A program made the translations under genes and the position numbers. From Brienomyrus brachyistius (taxonomy: Eukaryota > Chordata > Actinopteri > Osteoglossiformes > Mormyridae), in assembly GCF_023856365.1 (NCBI RefSeq), contig NC_064539.1:31098482-31162481 (forward strand): a DNA stretch of 64,000 bases, written 5' to 3'. How positions within the stretch are numbered: position 1 is the stretch's first letter; each line of letters begins with the position of its first letter. The notes below the pieces were generated by a model. That model searched no databases and was not told the DNA's origin. It was given only the letters and a program-made list of their open reading frames with translations. This document shows, piece after piece, positions 1-11,155 of the stretch.

Positions 1-430
1 ATTGGACTACTCCACACCAATAATCTGTTGTGGGGGTAGTGGAGATTTAACTTTTCTTTTCCTTAATGTTGGGATTTATTTTTTATTATAATGATATTGA
101 TTTGGTTGAGTAGTGGGGATGTATTTTGCTGGACATTTGGTTTATTTATTGTTTAATTATTTAGTTAATTGTTTAATATCTGTTTCCCCTTTGTATATAT
201 ACATACCTGTGTCATTTTCTGAGGTACTGAGTTGTTAGTTGAGTTTTCTTGTGTCAGCTTAAGTTTACTTTTGATCCTTTTAGTTTGTTTGAACTAAAGT
301 TTATTTTTGTTGTGGTTTTTTTTGTAAATATTTGTAATATTTGTAAATATTCATATCTCTGTACACTTGCATTTGCTGGAGATGACAATAAAGTTGACTT
401 TGACTAATAAAACATTACAATTTTTTTTTG
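1..430 (+). other. AT-rich stretch resembling a teleost repeat 3' end
   Basis: The DNA is AT-rich, with no plausible coding frame. It ends in 'GATGACAATAAAGTTGACTT', which holds an AATAAA hexamer at 387-392, followed by a second AATAAA-like run. Teleost retroelement 3' ends often finish with a 'gacaataaagt..gactt' string, and 9870-10003 in this window ends in a related way. I infer a decayed retroelement 3' end. A real gene's 3' UTR is the alternative, but no upstream exon is visible because the window starts here. Confidence 0.3.
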
Positions 431-495
431 TCACAATTTTTTTCTGTTACAAACCTTCCTGTGTCCTCGAGCCCAGCCTGCTTGGCTCCTCACAG

Positions 496-1155
496 AGTAT
501 AGCCACTCCACAGAGAATACAGCTGCTCCACAGAGGGTACTGCCACTGCTTTGAGAGTATAGCCACTCCACAGAGAATACAGCTGCTCCACAGAGGGTAC
601 TGCCACTGCTTTGAGAGTATAGCCACTCCACAGAGAATACAGCTGCTCCACAGAGGGTACTGCCACTGCTTTGAGAGTATAGCCACTCCACAGAGAATAC
701 AGCTGCTCCACAGAGGGTACTGCCACTGCTTTGAGAGTATAGCCACTCCACAGAGAATACAGCTGCTCCACAGAGGGTACTGCCACTGCTTTGAGAGTAT
801 AGCCACTCCACAGAGAATACAGCTGCTCCACAGAGGGTACTGCCACTGCTTTGAGAGTATAGCCACTCCACAGAGAATATAGTTCTCACTCTGAGAGTAC
901 AACATCTCACGGAAAGTACAGCTGCTGCAGAGAGATTACAACTGTTGCTAAGAGTACAGCAGCCCCACAGGGAGGACAACTGTTACTCTGATAGTACAGC
1001 CACTGCACAGAGAGTACAGTTGCCACACTGCACAACTGCCCCAGGGAGAGTACTGCCACCACATGGAGAGTACAGCTACTGCATGGACAGTAGAGCTGCT
1101 GATCTGAATGTACAGCCACTGCAGGGAGGATACAGTCATCGCACAGGGAGTACAT
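496..1155. repeat. 20-bp minisatellite with a 60-bp higher-order unit
   Basis: Positions 496-855 are six identical 60-bp units. Each unit is three related 20-bp monomers: 'agtatagccactccacagag', 'aatacagctgctccacagag' and 'ggtactgccactgctttgag'. From 856 to about 1155 the same ~20-bp monomers continue but are diverged and no longer form trimers. Long open frames on both strands here exist because 60 is divisible by three. No gene is supported. Confidence 0.95.
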
Positions 1156-4100
1156 CCACAGGACATGGCCACTCGGAGGGTCGACCAAGAGACTAAACAC
1201 TTACGCTTAGTCACCATGGCAAAACGCACACCTCCTCCACAAAGGGAGGCAGTGACAGGCTGCACGCATAAGGAGGTGTGATGTGGGTGTGGCACCGGTC
1301 ACAGACATTCTGTGCTCAATAGCATGTTCACCCGTTTAATGCATGTACATCACAACATACCCTGAGAAAAGCACAAACAAGGAATAACAGGCCAAGGAGC
1401 AGGAAGAAGGATTTATGAGGCAACCTAGATAAAAGCCTGAGTGGGTGTGAAAAGATGAATGTGAAAGCAGAAATACCCAGTACCTGTATGTCTTTTTGGG
1501 GAGTAGAGTGACAGCGAGCGCAGCGCATGCTGGGAGTTACGACAAAGAGACCTGAGTCTGCTCAGAGGGAGGTGGTTCGTACTGGACCTACGTATACTGC
1601 ACACCTGCAGTGTCCGAATGTGCAGGATAGGAGAGACAAGGAGAATGGGGGGCTTTAGGGGGATGGACAAGTTGTCTGAGGGTTTAAAACACAGGAACTT
1701 ACTGAGAGGGTTACAGCCAAATGAGAGAACCATCAGCGACCTTAAAGCAATGGACAGGCTGGAGGTGCTGTTCTAGCTATGCCTACCCTGTGATTACAGT
1801 GCAGAGCACCACCCACTGGAAGTCCCCCAGCTGGTCTTACAGTGGCCCTGGACTTGTGCTGTATCACCCTAACACGTGAATCTGCCTGAAGCTGGCACTG
1901 GAATCACCGCGCTTTGAGTTTGAGCACTCCTAAACAATGTCATGGTGAGATGGCTTTCTCTACATCCCATAATGCCGTGTTCCTGGGCCCGCGTGCCCAA
2001 TCACTCGTGCGAGCGGCTGAAACAACTTCCTGCTGTACGAGGATCCCGCATTATGCAAAGCTGAGGAGCAGATCCCATTACACTGTTCCCTCCCGCCCCC
2101 TGGCGTCTGCCCTGAAATCCTCCACTGATTCGGAGTATTTCTCACTAAATATTTGGTGTTTAAAAGCCTTCCTCAGCTTAGCACCCATAATCCCCTGGGG
2201 GCCTCGCCTGAGTCTTCCACGCAGAAGCCGGCTGCCTCGTCCTTCTGGAAACAACGAAAGTGCAGCAGCTGGCGCTGGAGGGCTTGTAAAGACTGCTCCT
2301 GGTGGACTGAAGGCAAACTGCGCTCCCAAGGAACTGGCTGAGGAAAATGTTCTATGTGCAAGGTTGGGGGATAGGTCCCAATCCTGGGTGCTGTGGTCGG
2401 AGTCGTCCCCTGAGGCTGATCTTAACCAGAAGCAAAGCTCTCACCAGCGAAAAGCTCAGATTCTCAAGTCAAGGTCTCAAGTCAGACCTTCTTTCTGCTG
2501 CTGGGAATAATATACTGAGCGGCTCTTCCCTGGTCAAGTCCGAGTCACACTGTACCCAAACAGGCCTACACTCTGGTGCACTCGAAGATCTACCCTCCCA
2601 CTCACAGCCACACGGTCATGGCACCCGAATGAACAGGTGAGATCGGCCTAACTGGCCCGAGGGCTGAGGACAGAGGGCATACCCAGAAGCCTTTGCCTGG
2701 TGTCTCACAGGTAGAACACGGCATAAAGTGGGCCATGTGTGTGTGCGTGTTCACATCTCTGTGAAAATGTTCTGCTGTGTTGAGGTGTCCACACTTGGGC
2801 GCATTCAGAAAGGTTACTATGCCATTTAGGGCGGTGGTGTTTTGGTAGGTGGGTATACTGTTATACTGTATAATATGCACTTCTCCTCTGACTAATACAC
2901 ATTTCTGGCAGTTTTTTAGTGGGTATACAGTAAATCCATTTTTTTAAAGATGGCTATATGTCGTCTACCCACAACTACACCTCTGCTTTAGTAACGGGGT
3001 AGGGGGTATCTCCCCCCTGCAGCCAGAGCCCACGCTGGTCTCTGATGACACATCAGCCCCCCTCCCTTTCCGTCCGCGGCCGGTTAATTACTGAACAGAC
3101 AGCAGCCGTTTTGCTGAATAATTAACGCTGATCGGAAAACAGCAACAAACGGTATAAACAAGCGAGCGGTAACGGGGCAGCCCGTCATCTGCGGATCCTC
3201 CGTCATCCTGCCCCTCCCGTCAAGGCGTCTTTGCTGCTGCAGTCTCCCGTCCCAACAGCGGGACACCGGAGCTACGCCAGACGCAGGCACGCATTAAGAG
3301 GTATTCTAAACGGCTCCTGCTCTTAATGCCTCTCCCGCAGACCTGAGGTGGGAGGGAGGGTCACATTCCCACAATAACCCTCACCGACAGCTCCAGCTCC
3401 CAAACAAGGCAGCCCTTTAGGGGACTCGCAATGACTAACCGATATTTAACGGGACAAAAAAAGCCAGTGAGCTTGATACTTAAATCAAGAGTCCAGGGCT
3501 CCTCGTCTGCATGAGGGCGCAGGTTGGACACACTGACCAGTAACTGGCCAAAAGTACTGGGTGAGAAAGAACCTCAAATGGACTTTAATTAAAGACGGTT
3601 TTCGCCTGAGTCCGAAACGCGACATTTATGTATTTTCCCCCTTGTTTAATTTCCTCTAAACGTTTTATTGAATTTTCAACCTTATTCTTTAAGTTAAACA
3701 CTTATTCCTTGTGCATTTAAATTATTAGGTTTTATTGAAGGAGAGTTGGTAGTTTATTAAACAAATAAAGTAAATGACTCATCTTTGAAGAAGGATATTT
3801 ATATAAAATATGAATTCGGATTTTCAGTTGAAAGGAAACGACAGATATACACATCAGTAACACTCACTGAATGCATAACTTGGAAAATGTTATTTTCTGG
3901 GTATGAGAATCATGTATTACTGAAATCAAAAGTGTGAAAAAAGTTAAAACTACAACGCTCTTGGTTGCAGTCACCATTAAGCAGTCCGTCCGTGAAGTTT
4001 CGAAATATATGCGTATTTATTTGTAGGTCTTTTAAATTTATGAGTCTTCATTTTGTAAATCCCATTCAAAGCGAATCTTGATGCAGAATTTTAGACTAAG

Positions 4101-4598
4101 ACTTACACAGACATATTGTAAAATTTTATAATAGTGTATTCATTTGTTGCCTGTAATTCCGACTCTAAAACTGGCACTGCCTGACAATATTTATTGCATT
4201 TATTTAACGTTATACATGAAACACAGAAAGAACATAATAAAGTAGATCTACCGAACGTTTTCGATTACTCGAATTTTTGGGGAAATAGTCTAAGGCTTCA
4301 GCGTAAAAAGATTCTCCGTCTGAAAGAACCGAACTAAACCGTTCTTGAAGGGACGCGGCCGAGTTGTGCCCCGAAGCGATTTAAATGCTCTCCAGCGTCT
4401 TTATAATGCAATACATGCGTTTCATTGCGCGGGTTTCTGGGGAGGGGTTAGGATGTGTTTATGGTTTTAGCGCCCTGGTCGATGTCTACCGCCGTTCAGC
4501 AGTTACAGTTAGTATTAGAAGAGGCAGGATTCTGTTTTTAAATACGATTAACGAGGCAGTTGAGAGTGTGTGAGACAGTATGAGAAATTGTACTCTTC
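1156..4598. other. Low-copy DNA, no gene recognised
   Basis: No repeat family or protein is recognised. The longest open frame (1914-2510, + strand, 198 codons) has no recognisable domain and no splice context I trust. Around 3050-3330 CpG dinucleotides become more frequent and TTAATTA-type AT motifs occur. From about 3560 to 4270 the DNA is AT-rich and non-repetitive. Conserved noncoding sequence is possible but cannot be judged without alignment. Confidence 0.5.
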
Positions 4599-4600
4599 GT

Positions 4601-4651
<51 letters not shown>

Positions 4652-4652
4652 C
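4599..4652. repeat. Compound (GT)n(GA)n microsatellite
   Basis: A perfect GT run passes directly into a GA run. It is followed by 'gagaccaaatgtcccccac', a teleost repeat sequence that commonly flanks such microsatellites. Confidence 0.95.
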
Positions 4653-4973
4653 ATTATGTTTATATTACATTGTTGAGACCAAATGTCCCCCACAATGTAA
4701 TAAAAACCTGTTATTTTGAAGTTATGGGGACCATTTTTCAGATCCCCACAAATATTCGTGAATTCAATCAAAAAACAAAAAATGCCTTGTGTTTTATTTG
4801 GTTACTTATGACTGACTGGTCCCCACAAAGATAATTACAAACCTGTGTGTGTGTGTATGTGTTTGTGTTGGGGAGGGGGGGGCGTTAAAAAATTGGAGCA
4901 CATTATGATTAGTTTGGGTTGGGGACCCCATATGATATGATTTCATGGGGTCCAAAATGTCTAGCAGCATCCC
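4653..4973. mobile_element. 'GGGGACC..GTCCCC' microsatellite-associated repeat
   Basis: The interval contains several 'ggggacc' / 'ggtcccc' inverted motifs (near 4676, 4728, 4819 and 4921), and GT runs sit at both ends. The pattern matches the 7420-7697 copy. Such elements are frequent in fish genomes and carry the microsatellite with them. Exact family and boundaries are uncertain. Confidence 0.5.
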
Positions 4974-4974
4974 C

Positions 4975-5006
<32 letters not shown>

Positions 5007-5023
5007 CAGAGAGAGAGAGAGAG
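4974..5023. repeat. Compound (GT)n(GA)n microsatellite
   Basis: A second GT-then-GA block of the same polarity as the one at 4599. It suggests duplication of the element-plus-microsatellite module. Confidence 0.95.
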
Positions 5024-5080
5024 TGCACATGAACAACCACGAATTACGCTAATGTAGCTGAGATCGACGCTGCAGCATTG

Positions 5081-5118
<38 letters not shown>

Positions 5119-5142
5119 CGCGCGCGTGCGCGTGTCTGTGCG
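5081..5142. repeat. (TG)n/(CG)n alternating purine-pyrimidine tract
   Basis: A TG run grades into 'GCGTGCGCGCGCGTGCGCGT', giving more than 50 bp of unbroken purine-pyrimidine alternation with a CG-rich end. This composition favours Z-DNA. Confidence 0.9.
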
Positions 5143-5569
5143 TCTATACTTTGCACAGCGTGGATGTGATGGAAACACACGCTTTTCTCTCTCCTCCTTT
5201 ACATCATATATAACATACACATTTTCTAAATATATATCACGGAGATGACCGAAACTGCAATGTACGTTTGTTTATGAAGTATGACAGTGATGCCAAATTA
5301 AACAGGAATGCAAGAAGCAATTAAAGAGAGAATAACAACAACAAAATGTCAAAAAAAAAAAAATTAAAAAATAAATCCACACGAACGTAGAAATGATAAA
5401 CGGCGAAATCTTAATGGAAAGAACAAGCGCTTTTAATGAGTTTCGTGTGTCGGTGAGAGTGTACACATCCTCCGGCGACATCACATCACTCACTGGGTAA
5501 TGTTACACAGCCTGGGGCGGAGAGCAGTGGGGATGCGGGGCAGCAAAGCCACCGTGTGGGGGGACAGCG
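5143..5569. other. AT-rich low-copy DNA, no gene seen
   Basis: No gene or repeat family is recognised. A poly-A run lies near 5350. Confidence 0.5.
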
Positions 5570-5636
5570 GACACACACACACACACACACACACACATTG
5601 CACACACTTTCTCATACACGCATGCACACACACTCA
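5570..5636. repeat. (CA)n microsatellite with degenerate tail
   Basis: A pure CA run covers 5570-5596. Interrupted CA motifs follow to about 5636. Confidence 0.9.
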
Positions 5637-5689
5637 TTCTCACTCAGTCCCACGGCAATGCATGATTCTCCAGCAACAAAAAGAAAGCA

Positions 5690-6830
5690 GAGGATGCACT
5701 GCCGGCTGCGCAGAGACGCGCGGAGAATCGCAAGTTGCACAAACAAACCGCTTCTCCGTCTTTACGTAAAGCAGAGGCGGTCGAGCCTGAGATAACGATG
5801 CGGTGCCAGGCGTGATGAACATAAACCCTGATTAGCATGCAGGTCCCGGATCGCTGCCCCGCTTCTGCCCGTTAGGCTGGAGCCGAGCAACAACAGGTTC
5901 GCTTGATAAGTGCCGTGAAAAATCCCCGCAACCGAGAGGGGCACAGTCAAGAGGGGGTGCCGCGCATGCCGAGACCCGGCTCACTTTCGCGCATCGCACT
6001 ACTGCACCGTAACAAGTTGCCCCTGCGGACTTTTAAGTGCTATACAACGTGTGTTATATAACAAGCTTACGTTGGCGCCCGGATAAGCCCAGTACGTGTT
6101 AACAGGACATCTACAGAGCAGCACAGCACTGACACACTGACACAGACGTACCCATGTGTGCGTGTCGCTCAGCTCCGCTCCGGTGCGCGCCCCCGGGGCC
6201 CCGGATGGCACGCGCTCGAGCCCGTGCAGCCGGACCCATATCGGGGGGCGGGGGTGTGGGGCAGGGGGGTAAGGGGGTGGGGGACAGGTCAGGTCCAGGT
6301 GTCCGTCAGCCCCGCACGCCGGCTCCGCGACATGCCTCGGCCGGCATCCCGTGCAAGCGGAGCGTCTCACTTCAGCGCCGGGAGCAGGAACTAAGGCGAC
6401 GAGCGGCGGATAATCCTCAAAGCGCGCATCGGTACGCCAAACCCCAAATGCGATTCACTGTAAAGTTTAGAGAAGCCGCGTCGAACGGGCTCCTTCCCCG
6501 CCGTCCGTCCATCCATCACGGTATGATTCGTTCAGCCTTCCTCCCGGGGACTGTAACAGGTGATAACATGAAAGCGCCGAGGATCCGTGCTACGAAAGCA
6601 TGCGAGCTGCCCCGGCGTGCTCCATGTGGTCGCCTGGATGCCTGGACGCTCCGGTGGCTGTGATATACACGGACACGCTGCTTCTCCGCTCCAGATCCGT
6701 CTCCAGCAGGACCGCGCTGCAGCGGGTAGCGCGCCTGCCTCTCACACGCCGGCTGAGCTGAGCCGAGCGCAGGCTGAATGCCCTCCCTCTTCTGGAGAGA
6801 GGAGCGGTGCCGGCGTCACACACACGCACG
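5690..6830. promoter_or_regulatory. CpG-rich interval, candidate promoter or first exon
   Basis: This is the only long interval in the window with dense, non-tandem CpG: 'cggtgcgcgcccccggggcc' near 6181, then many CGs through about 6800. The rest of the window is CpG-poor apart from one satellite array. Vertebrate promoters and first exons often look like this. On the minus strand an ATG at 6155-6153 is followed by G and then GTACGT, which fits a splice donor just after a start codon; the purine-rich minus-strand sequence upstream would suit a 5' UTR. Open frames here (up to 169 codons) look like GC-driven chance frames. Transcription direction is unproven. Confidence 0.4.
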
Positions 6831-7011
6831 CACACTCAATGCCCCCCTAACAGGGCTTATACCCGCCTCACCTTCCCCATGTCCGACAACTGCGCACGTC
6901 CCGGTGCCGTCAAACTGGACTGTATTGGCGCTTAAAGACAAAAGGATGGCTTTAAGTTTGTTGTATCTAATGCAGATCTGTTCAAATGTACTCATTTATC
7001 ACTGACACTGA

Positions 7012-7012
7012 A

Positions 7013-7060
<48 letters not shown>
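7012..7060. repeat. (AAT)n microsatellite
   Basis: A nearly perfect AAT trinucleotide run of about 16 units. Confidence 0.97.
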
Positions 7061-7419
7061 TTACCTGTGGTGTTTAGGTTTTTATGGTAAATTCTTTAGC
7101 GTAAATTTTGCCATTATTTCGACAAGGAAATCGCTCTCTGTGTAATGTAAAACTCATATTTTATCGTACAAGGGTTGTCATGGGAATAACGTGGTGCTTC
7201 CCAGGTTGACTCCGGAGTGCAAGGAATATCTGGGACAATCAATCTTTAGCTGGGATGAAAGCATTTCCGTGGATGCAAGTAAGTGAAATTCTGCTTCGTT
7301 TCTGCTTCCCTGCACCGTATATATGATCCATAATATAATTCCACTATAACAACACAATTCTTCGTGTAACACTGGCCAGTGAACTGATGCCATGTGTGTG
7401 GTGGTTTCTATTTGCGACA
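7061..7419. other. Low-copy DNA, nothing recognised
   Basis: No gene, repeat or clear signal was found in this AT-rich stretch. Confidence 0.5.
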
Positions 7420-7697
7420 TTGTGGGGACCAAATGTCCCCACAATGTGTTCAAACATGACGCTTTTTAGCTTGTGGGAACATTTGTCAGGTCCCCACAAT
7501 ATAAAATTTTTACCTCAATTTTATATTAATCTGTGCTTGCAATGAAAAAACTAAAAATGCCCAAACTGTCACATTTTGTTTGATGACTTATGGTTAAGGT
7601 TAGGGCTGGGTGGGGGTTAGGGTCGTCATATTGGGATTAGGGTTTTCCCCAAAGAAATGAATAGAGAGTTCGTACAGAGATATAATTACAAACCTGC
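7420..7697 (+). mobile_element. 'GGGGACCAAATGTCCCC' repeat preceding a TG array
   Basis: It opens with the inverted motif 'ggggaccaaatgtcccc' (about 7424-7440). 'aggtccccac' follows near 7490, and degenerate GGTTAGGG-like strings appear at about 7585-7645. It ends in 'ataattacaaacctg' just before the TG run. The interval at 4653-4973 ends in the same string before its own GT run. This is a common teleost interspersed repeat whose family name I cannot fix. Confidence 0.55.
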
Positions 7698-7972
7698 GTT
7701 TGTGTGTGTGTGCGTGTGTGTGTATGTGTGTATGTGTATGTGCGTGTGTGTATGTGCGTGTATGTGCGTGTGTGTGCGTGTGTGTGTGTGTGTGTGCGTG
7801 TGTGTATGCGTGTGTGTGTGTGTGTGTATGTGCGTGTGTGTGTGTGTGTATGTGCGTGTATGTGCGTGTGTGTGCGTGCGTGTGTGTGTGTATGTGCGTG
7901 TGTGTGTGCGTGCGTGTGTGTGTGTATGTGCGTGTGTGTGTGCGTGTGTGTGTGTGCGTGTGTGTGTATGTG
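7698..7972. repeat. Long interrupted (TG)n array with CG/TA variants
   Basis: About 275 bp of TG repeats, with frequent GC and TA substitutions that keep strict purine-pyrimidine alternation. Both strands appear open as Val/Cys or His/Thr repeats; these are not proteins. Confidence 0.97.
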
Positions 7973-9091
7973 CCTGGGAGGAAGGCGGGGGGGTGAGGAA
8001 TGTATCCTAACAGTATGTGACATGGTGTCCATTTCCCACGTGCCCCTGCAGCTCCCCTTTGGCATGGAGCAGTATGTTAACACATTAACTGACTGCTATG
8101 GTCCTCATGTTATCTTGCCTCCACATGACTTCTTAAATTCAGTCCATATTTTTCTTTGTATTCTTGCACATTCTCGCATGATGGTAGATTATTTCAGCTG
8201 TGTAGCTCTGGCAAGCATTTGATGAAGTCATAAGAAATGGAAAAATGTGGAGACATCTTCAGTCAACACTGGGGGGGGGGATCAAGGCATTAATTTTAAT
8301 GTATATTAGGGGCGGACATCGTGAGCAAATAATTATATAATTTAATTACGGCCTTGGTACTTCGTATCATGAGAGGCTCCGAAAGGGTTAAGATGAGTGA
8401 GACGTGATGCAGTGAGCTGAAGCAGATGGCCGTTGGTTCGAGGTGTGGGGCGTGAGCTCAGTCCAGGAGGAATCCCCCGTCCCTCCCCGCTCCGGGGCTG
8501 TTTCATCCATCCACCGCCACACTGATCCCTGCTCAGTGTTTTGGGAGACATTCACAGACATACAGAATCCCCCCCCCCATACACACATGCCCGCAGACAC
8601 TAAGGAAGTGTGCTCACCATAGGCTTCCATCACTGGGGGTTACTGACCACTCCAGGCACGCAGGCTGAGTGGCCCAGTTTCATTTTTCATCACAAAAAAA
8701 CCCTTTGCTTTCAAAATGTCACCCACCCAGAACGCTTCATTTTCCTTCTGGCATAAGGTCTTCAAAAAGTTCCATTCCTCTAAGAGAAGCTCAGATGCCT
8801 ATACACTGATAACACAGACAGCCCCCGGCTGACCATCACCAGCGCCCCCTAGAGGGCTGAACAGACTCTTACATATCTGTTTGTACGCGGTTGTGTAGCT
8901 CGGTGCCTCTGGGTGACCAGCTGGCCGCTTCTCCTGTAGCTGCCAGGCGCGTTTCCCTTTGCTCTCCTCTGTCACCCCCTTTGCTCTCTTTTTTGTGTCC
9001 CTGCGGCTCGCATGCAGGCCTCTCTCTGCAGCTTCATCGATTAGAAACTGCAGGAATCGCGGGCAGCTTCCTGCTTCCTCTTCTTCTACAG
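7973..9091. other. Low-copy DNA, no gene seen
   Basis: No recognisable exon. Short poly-C and poly-G runs occur near 8269 and 8570. A 'ggttcgagg' string near 8435 resembles a tRNA B box but has no convincing A box. Confidence 0.45.
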
Positions 9092-9240
9092 CAGTGTTTC
9101 TCAATCCGGTCCTCAGGGACCCACAGTCGGTCCATGTTCCATGTTTTTGCTCCCGCCGAGCTCCCTGCCAGACAGTCCACATCTTTGCTACCAGGAGCTG
9201 GGAGAGAGTGAAAATGTGGACTGTCTGTGGGTCCCCACAG
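9092..9240. mobile_element. Truncated hAT-like palindromic element
   Basis: It begins 'cagtgtttctcaatccggtc', the same terminus as the complete copy at 46584 with minor changes. An internal hairpin pairs 'gtccacat' (about 9175) with 'atgtggac' (about 9214), and 'ggtccccac' marks the inner right arm. The outer right terminus is not found, so the right end appears lost. Confidence 0.6.
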
Positions 9241-9869
9241 CTCCCATCTGCGCTAGATAACCAATCAGATTGTAGAGAATGTGGATCCAAGCAACTAGTG
9301 GAGGTGAGACCAGCCATTCAGATGTCTTGGGCCCGCCTCCTCAACAATCTTACTGGTTACCTCTCTGAACCAATCATTTTTCATGCTGCCCTCTGTACAT
9401 TGTTGTATAAATAAAACTCCCATGTGCAGGCTGAAGGCACCCCCACATCTGACCCCCACATGATTAAACACATAATAATTTCTCATGTTTTCATTCATCT
9501 GTTAATTTGGGGGCTGCCTTGGATGTAGACGGAGCAGTTAAGCTCCTGTTGGGCTCCGGCCCTCCCAGGGAGAACCATGGGTGGGTCACTCTGCCCTTTA
9601 TTCACACACTGACCTGCTATCACCATATTCCATTCAGGGACAGCAGCAGCTTTGCTCTGTGAGAGATTTGAAGGCATTAAATATTTGTCACAGGTGGCAG
9701 TTAAGCTCCTCCTTCACTGTTATTGCACTGTTACCAGTACATTTTAAATCGTCTTTGATGTTTGCTCCTGTTTGCCACTCCTCTGCTTCCATTGATGTTC
9801 ATTCTAAACATCTCAACATTGTTTACTTTTGTTCTGTATCTCAGTGTTTTTAACCTGCACCCCTCCCAC
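9241..9869. other. Low-copy DNA, no gene seen
   Basis: Short open frames only. Nothing resembles a known domain or repeat. Confidence 0.45.
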
Positions 9870-10003
9870 CCCAACTTGCCTTGTATGTCCATGAACTGTA
9901 TGTATATATGCAGGACCGTGGTCTGGGGAATGTTATTGGTGTCACTGTGTACAGTGCACTGAATATGGTTGGTGTGATGTTAAAGGTCCACTTGACTTGA
10001 CTG
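9870..10003 (+). mobile_element. Teleost retroelement 3' end
   Basis: The string 'cttgtatgtccatgaactgt' leads to 'gtccacttgacttgact', which matches from memory a frequent retroelement terminus in fish. The usual AATAAA near the end has decayed to 'gttaaa'. Family assignment (L2/Rex-like) is uncertain. Confidence 0.4.
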
Positions 10004-10292
10004 AGAATAGGGAGACTGGAAGGGTGCATGATCTAAGTATCCGAACTCAGGGGAGGGGGTGAACATCAAACAGCCGACCCGTTCTGAGAGAAGGCGGAAT
10101 GGCAGGAATTTACAGAGAGACTCTCAGCTTATTACTGAACACAGTCAGACAAAACTCCAGCAGCAGTTAGCAGGGTTAGGAACTGACACACTGAAGCTGC
10201 CATAATTATCATTCTTTATGTAGAACCTAAACGATGAGTGTTTATCAGCAGATGCTTCTGGGAGCCACGCAGTCGGTTTGATATTTTAGAGC
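10004..10292. other. Low-copy DNA, nothing recognised
   Basis: No gene or repeat recognised. Confidence 0.45.
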
Positions 10293-10809
10293 ACAGACAG
10301 ACAGTAAGACAGACAAGGATACAGGTAGACAGACAGATAGATGGGCAGACAGACAGACTTACAGATATCCAGATGGATAGACAGACAGATAAACAGATGG
10401 GCAAACAGTCAGATAGAATGACAGACAGACAGATAGACCAACAGACAGTCAGATAGAATGACAGACAGACAGACAGATAGACCAACAGACAGTCAGATAG
10501 ACCGACAGACAGTCAGATAGAATGACAGATAGACAGACAGACAGATAGAATGACAGACCGACAGACAGATAGACCGACAGACAGTCAGATAGAATGACAG
10601 ATAGACAGACAGACAGATAGAATGACAGACCGACAGACAGATAGACCGACAGACAGTCAGATAGACCGACAGACAGTCAGATAGAATGACAGACAGACAG
10701 ACAGACAGACAGATAGACCGACAGACAGTCAGACAGAATGACAGACAGACAGACAGACAGACAGATAGACCGACAGACAGTCAGATAGAATGACAGACAG
10801 ACAGACAGA
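10293..10809. repeat. (GACA)n/(GATA)n tetranucleotide array
   Basis: About 517 bp of GACA with interspersed GATA, GACC and GAAT variants. Variant tetramers recur in blocks: 'cagtcagatagaatgacag' recurs many times, and a ~72-bp block is present twice between about 10503 and 10645. It resembles the Bkm-type GATA/GACA repeats of vertebrates. Confidence 0.95.
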
Positions 10810-11155
10810 GATGGGCGTCATGGGTATGAAAGGAACCCGCTGTTGAGAAATCATTTTAATAATGTTGTGATACAATATAACAGCTTACACATGTCCACAA
10901 CTGGGAATTACGCAACGAGTCTGAGGCTGACAGACCATAAAGTCAGGTATTACTGCTGGCCGTGCTTTGGTGGGGGGGTGGGAGGTGTCGGGGGGTGGGG
11001 AGGGGGTGTGTGAGGATTAACCATCTCAACAATATCTGTGTAGCTGCTGTGTTCCTCCCCAAGGGCATTTCATTAAGGAGTGAGAGCAGACACTGTCAGA
11101 TACTGACATCTACACCAAAGCATAAATAAGTGGGAAGCTGGTTATGCAGGCTGGA
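10810..11155. other. Low-copy DNA with a G-rich patch
   Basis: Nothing coding is recognised. G-rich runs at 10970-11010 ('ggggtgggaggtgtcggggg') lie just before the 44-bp array. Confidence 0.5.

Noticed and set aside
1914..2510. 198-codon plus-strand ORF
   Set aside because: The longest non-repeat frame, but residue composition looks random, other frames overlap it, and I recognise no homologous family.
7585..7645. Interstitial telomere-like GGTTAGGG strings
   Set aside because: Only a few degenerate copies exist within the GGGGACC-type repeat, which normally contains such strings.
8395..8445. tRNA-like B box 'ggttcgagg'
   Set aside because: No A box at proper distance and no cloverleaf could be drawn.
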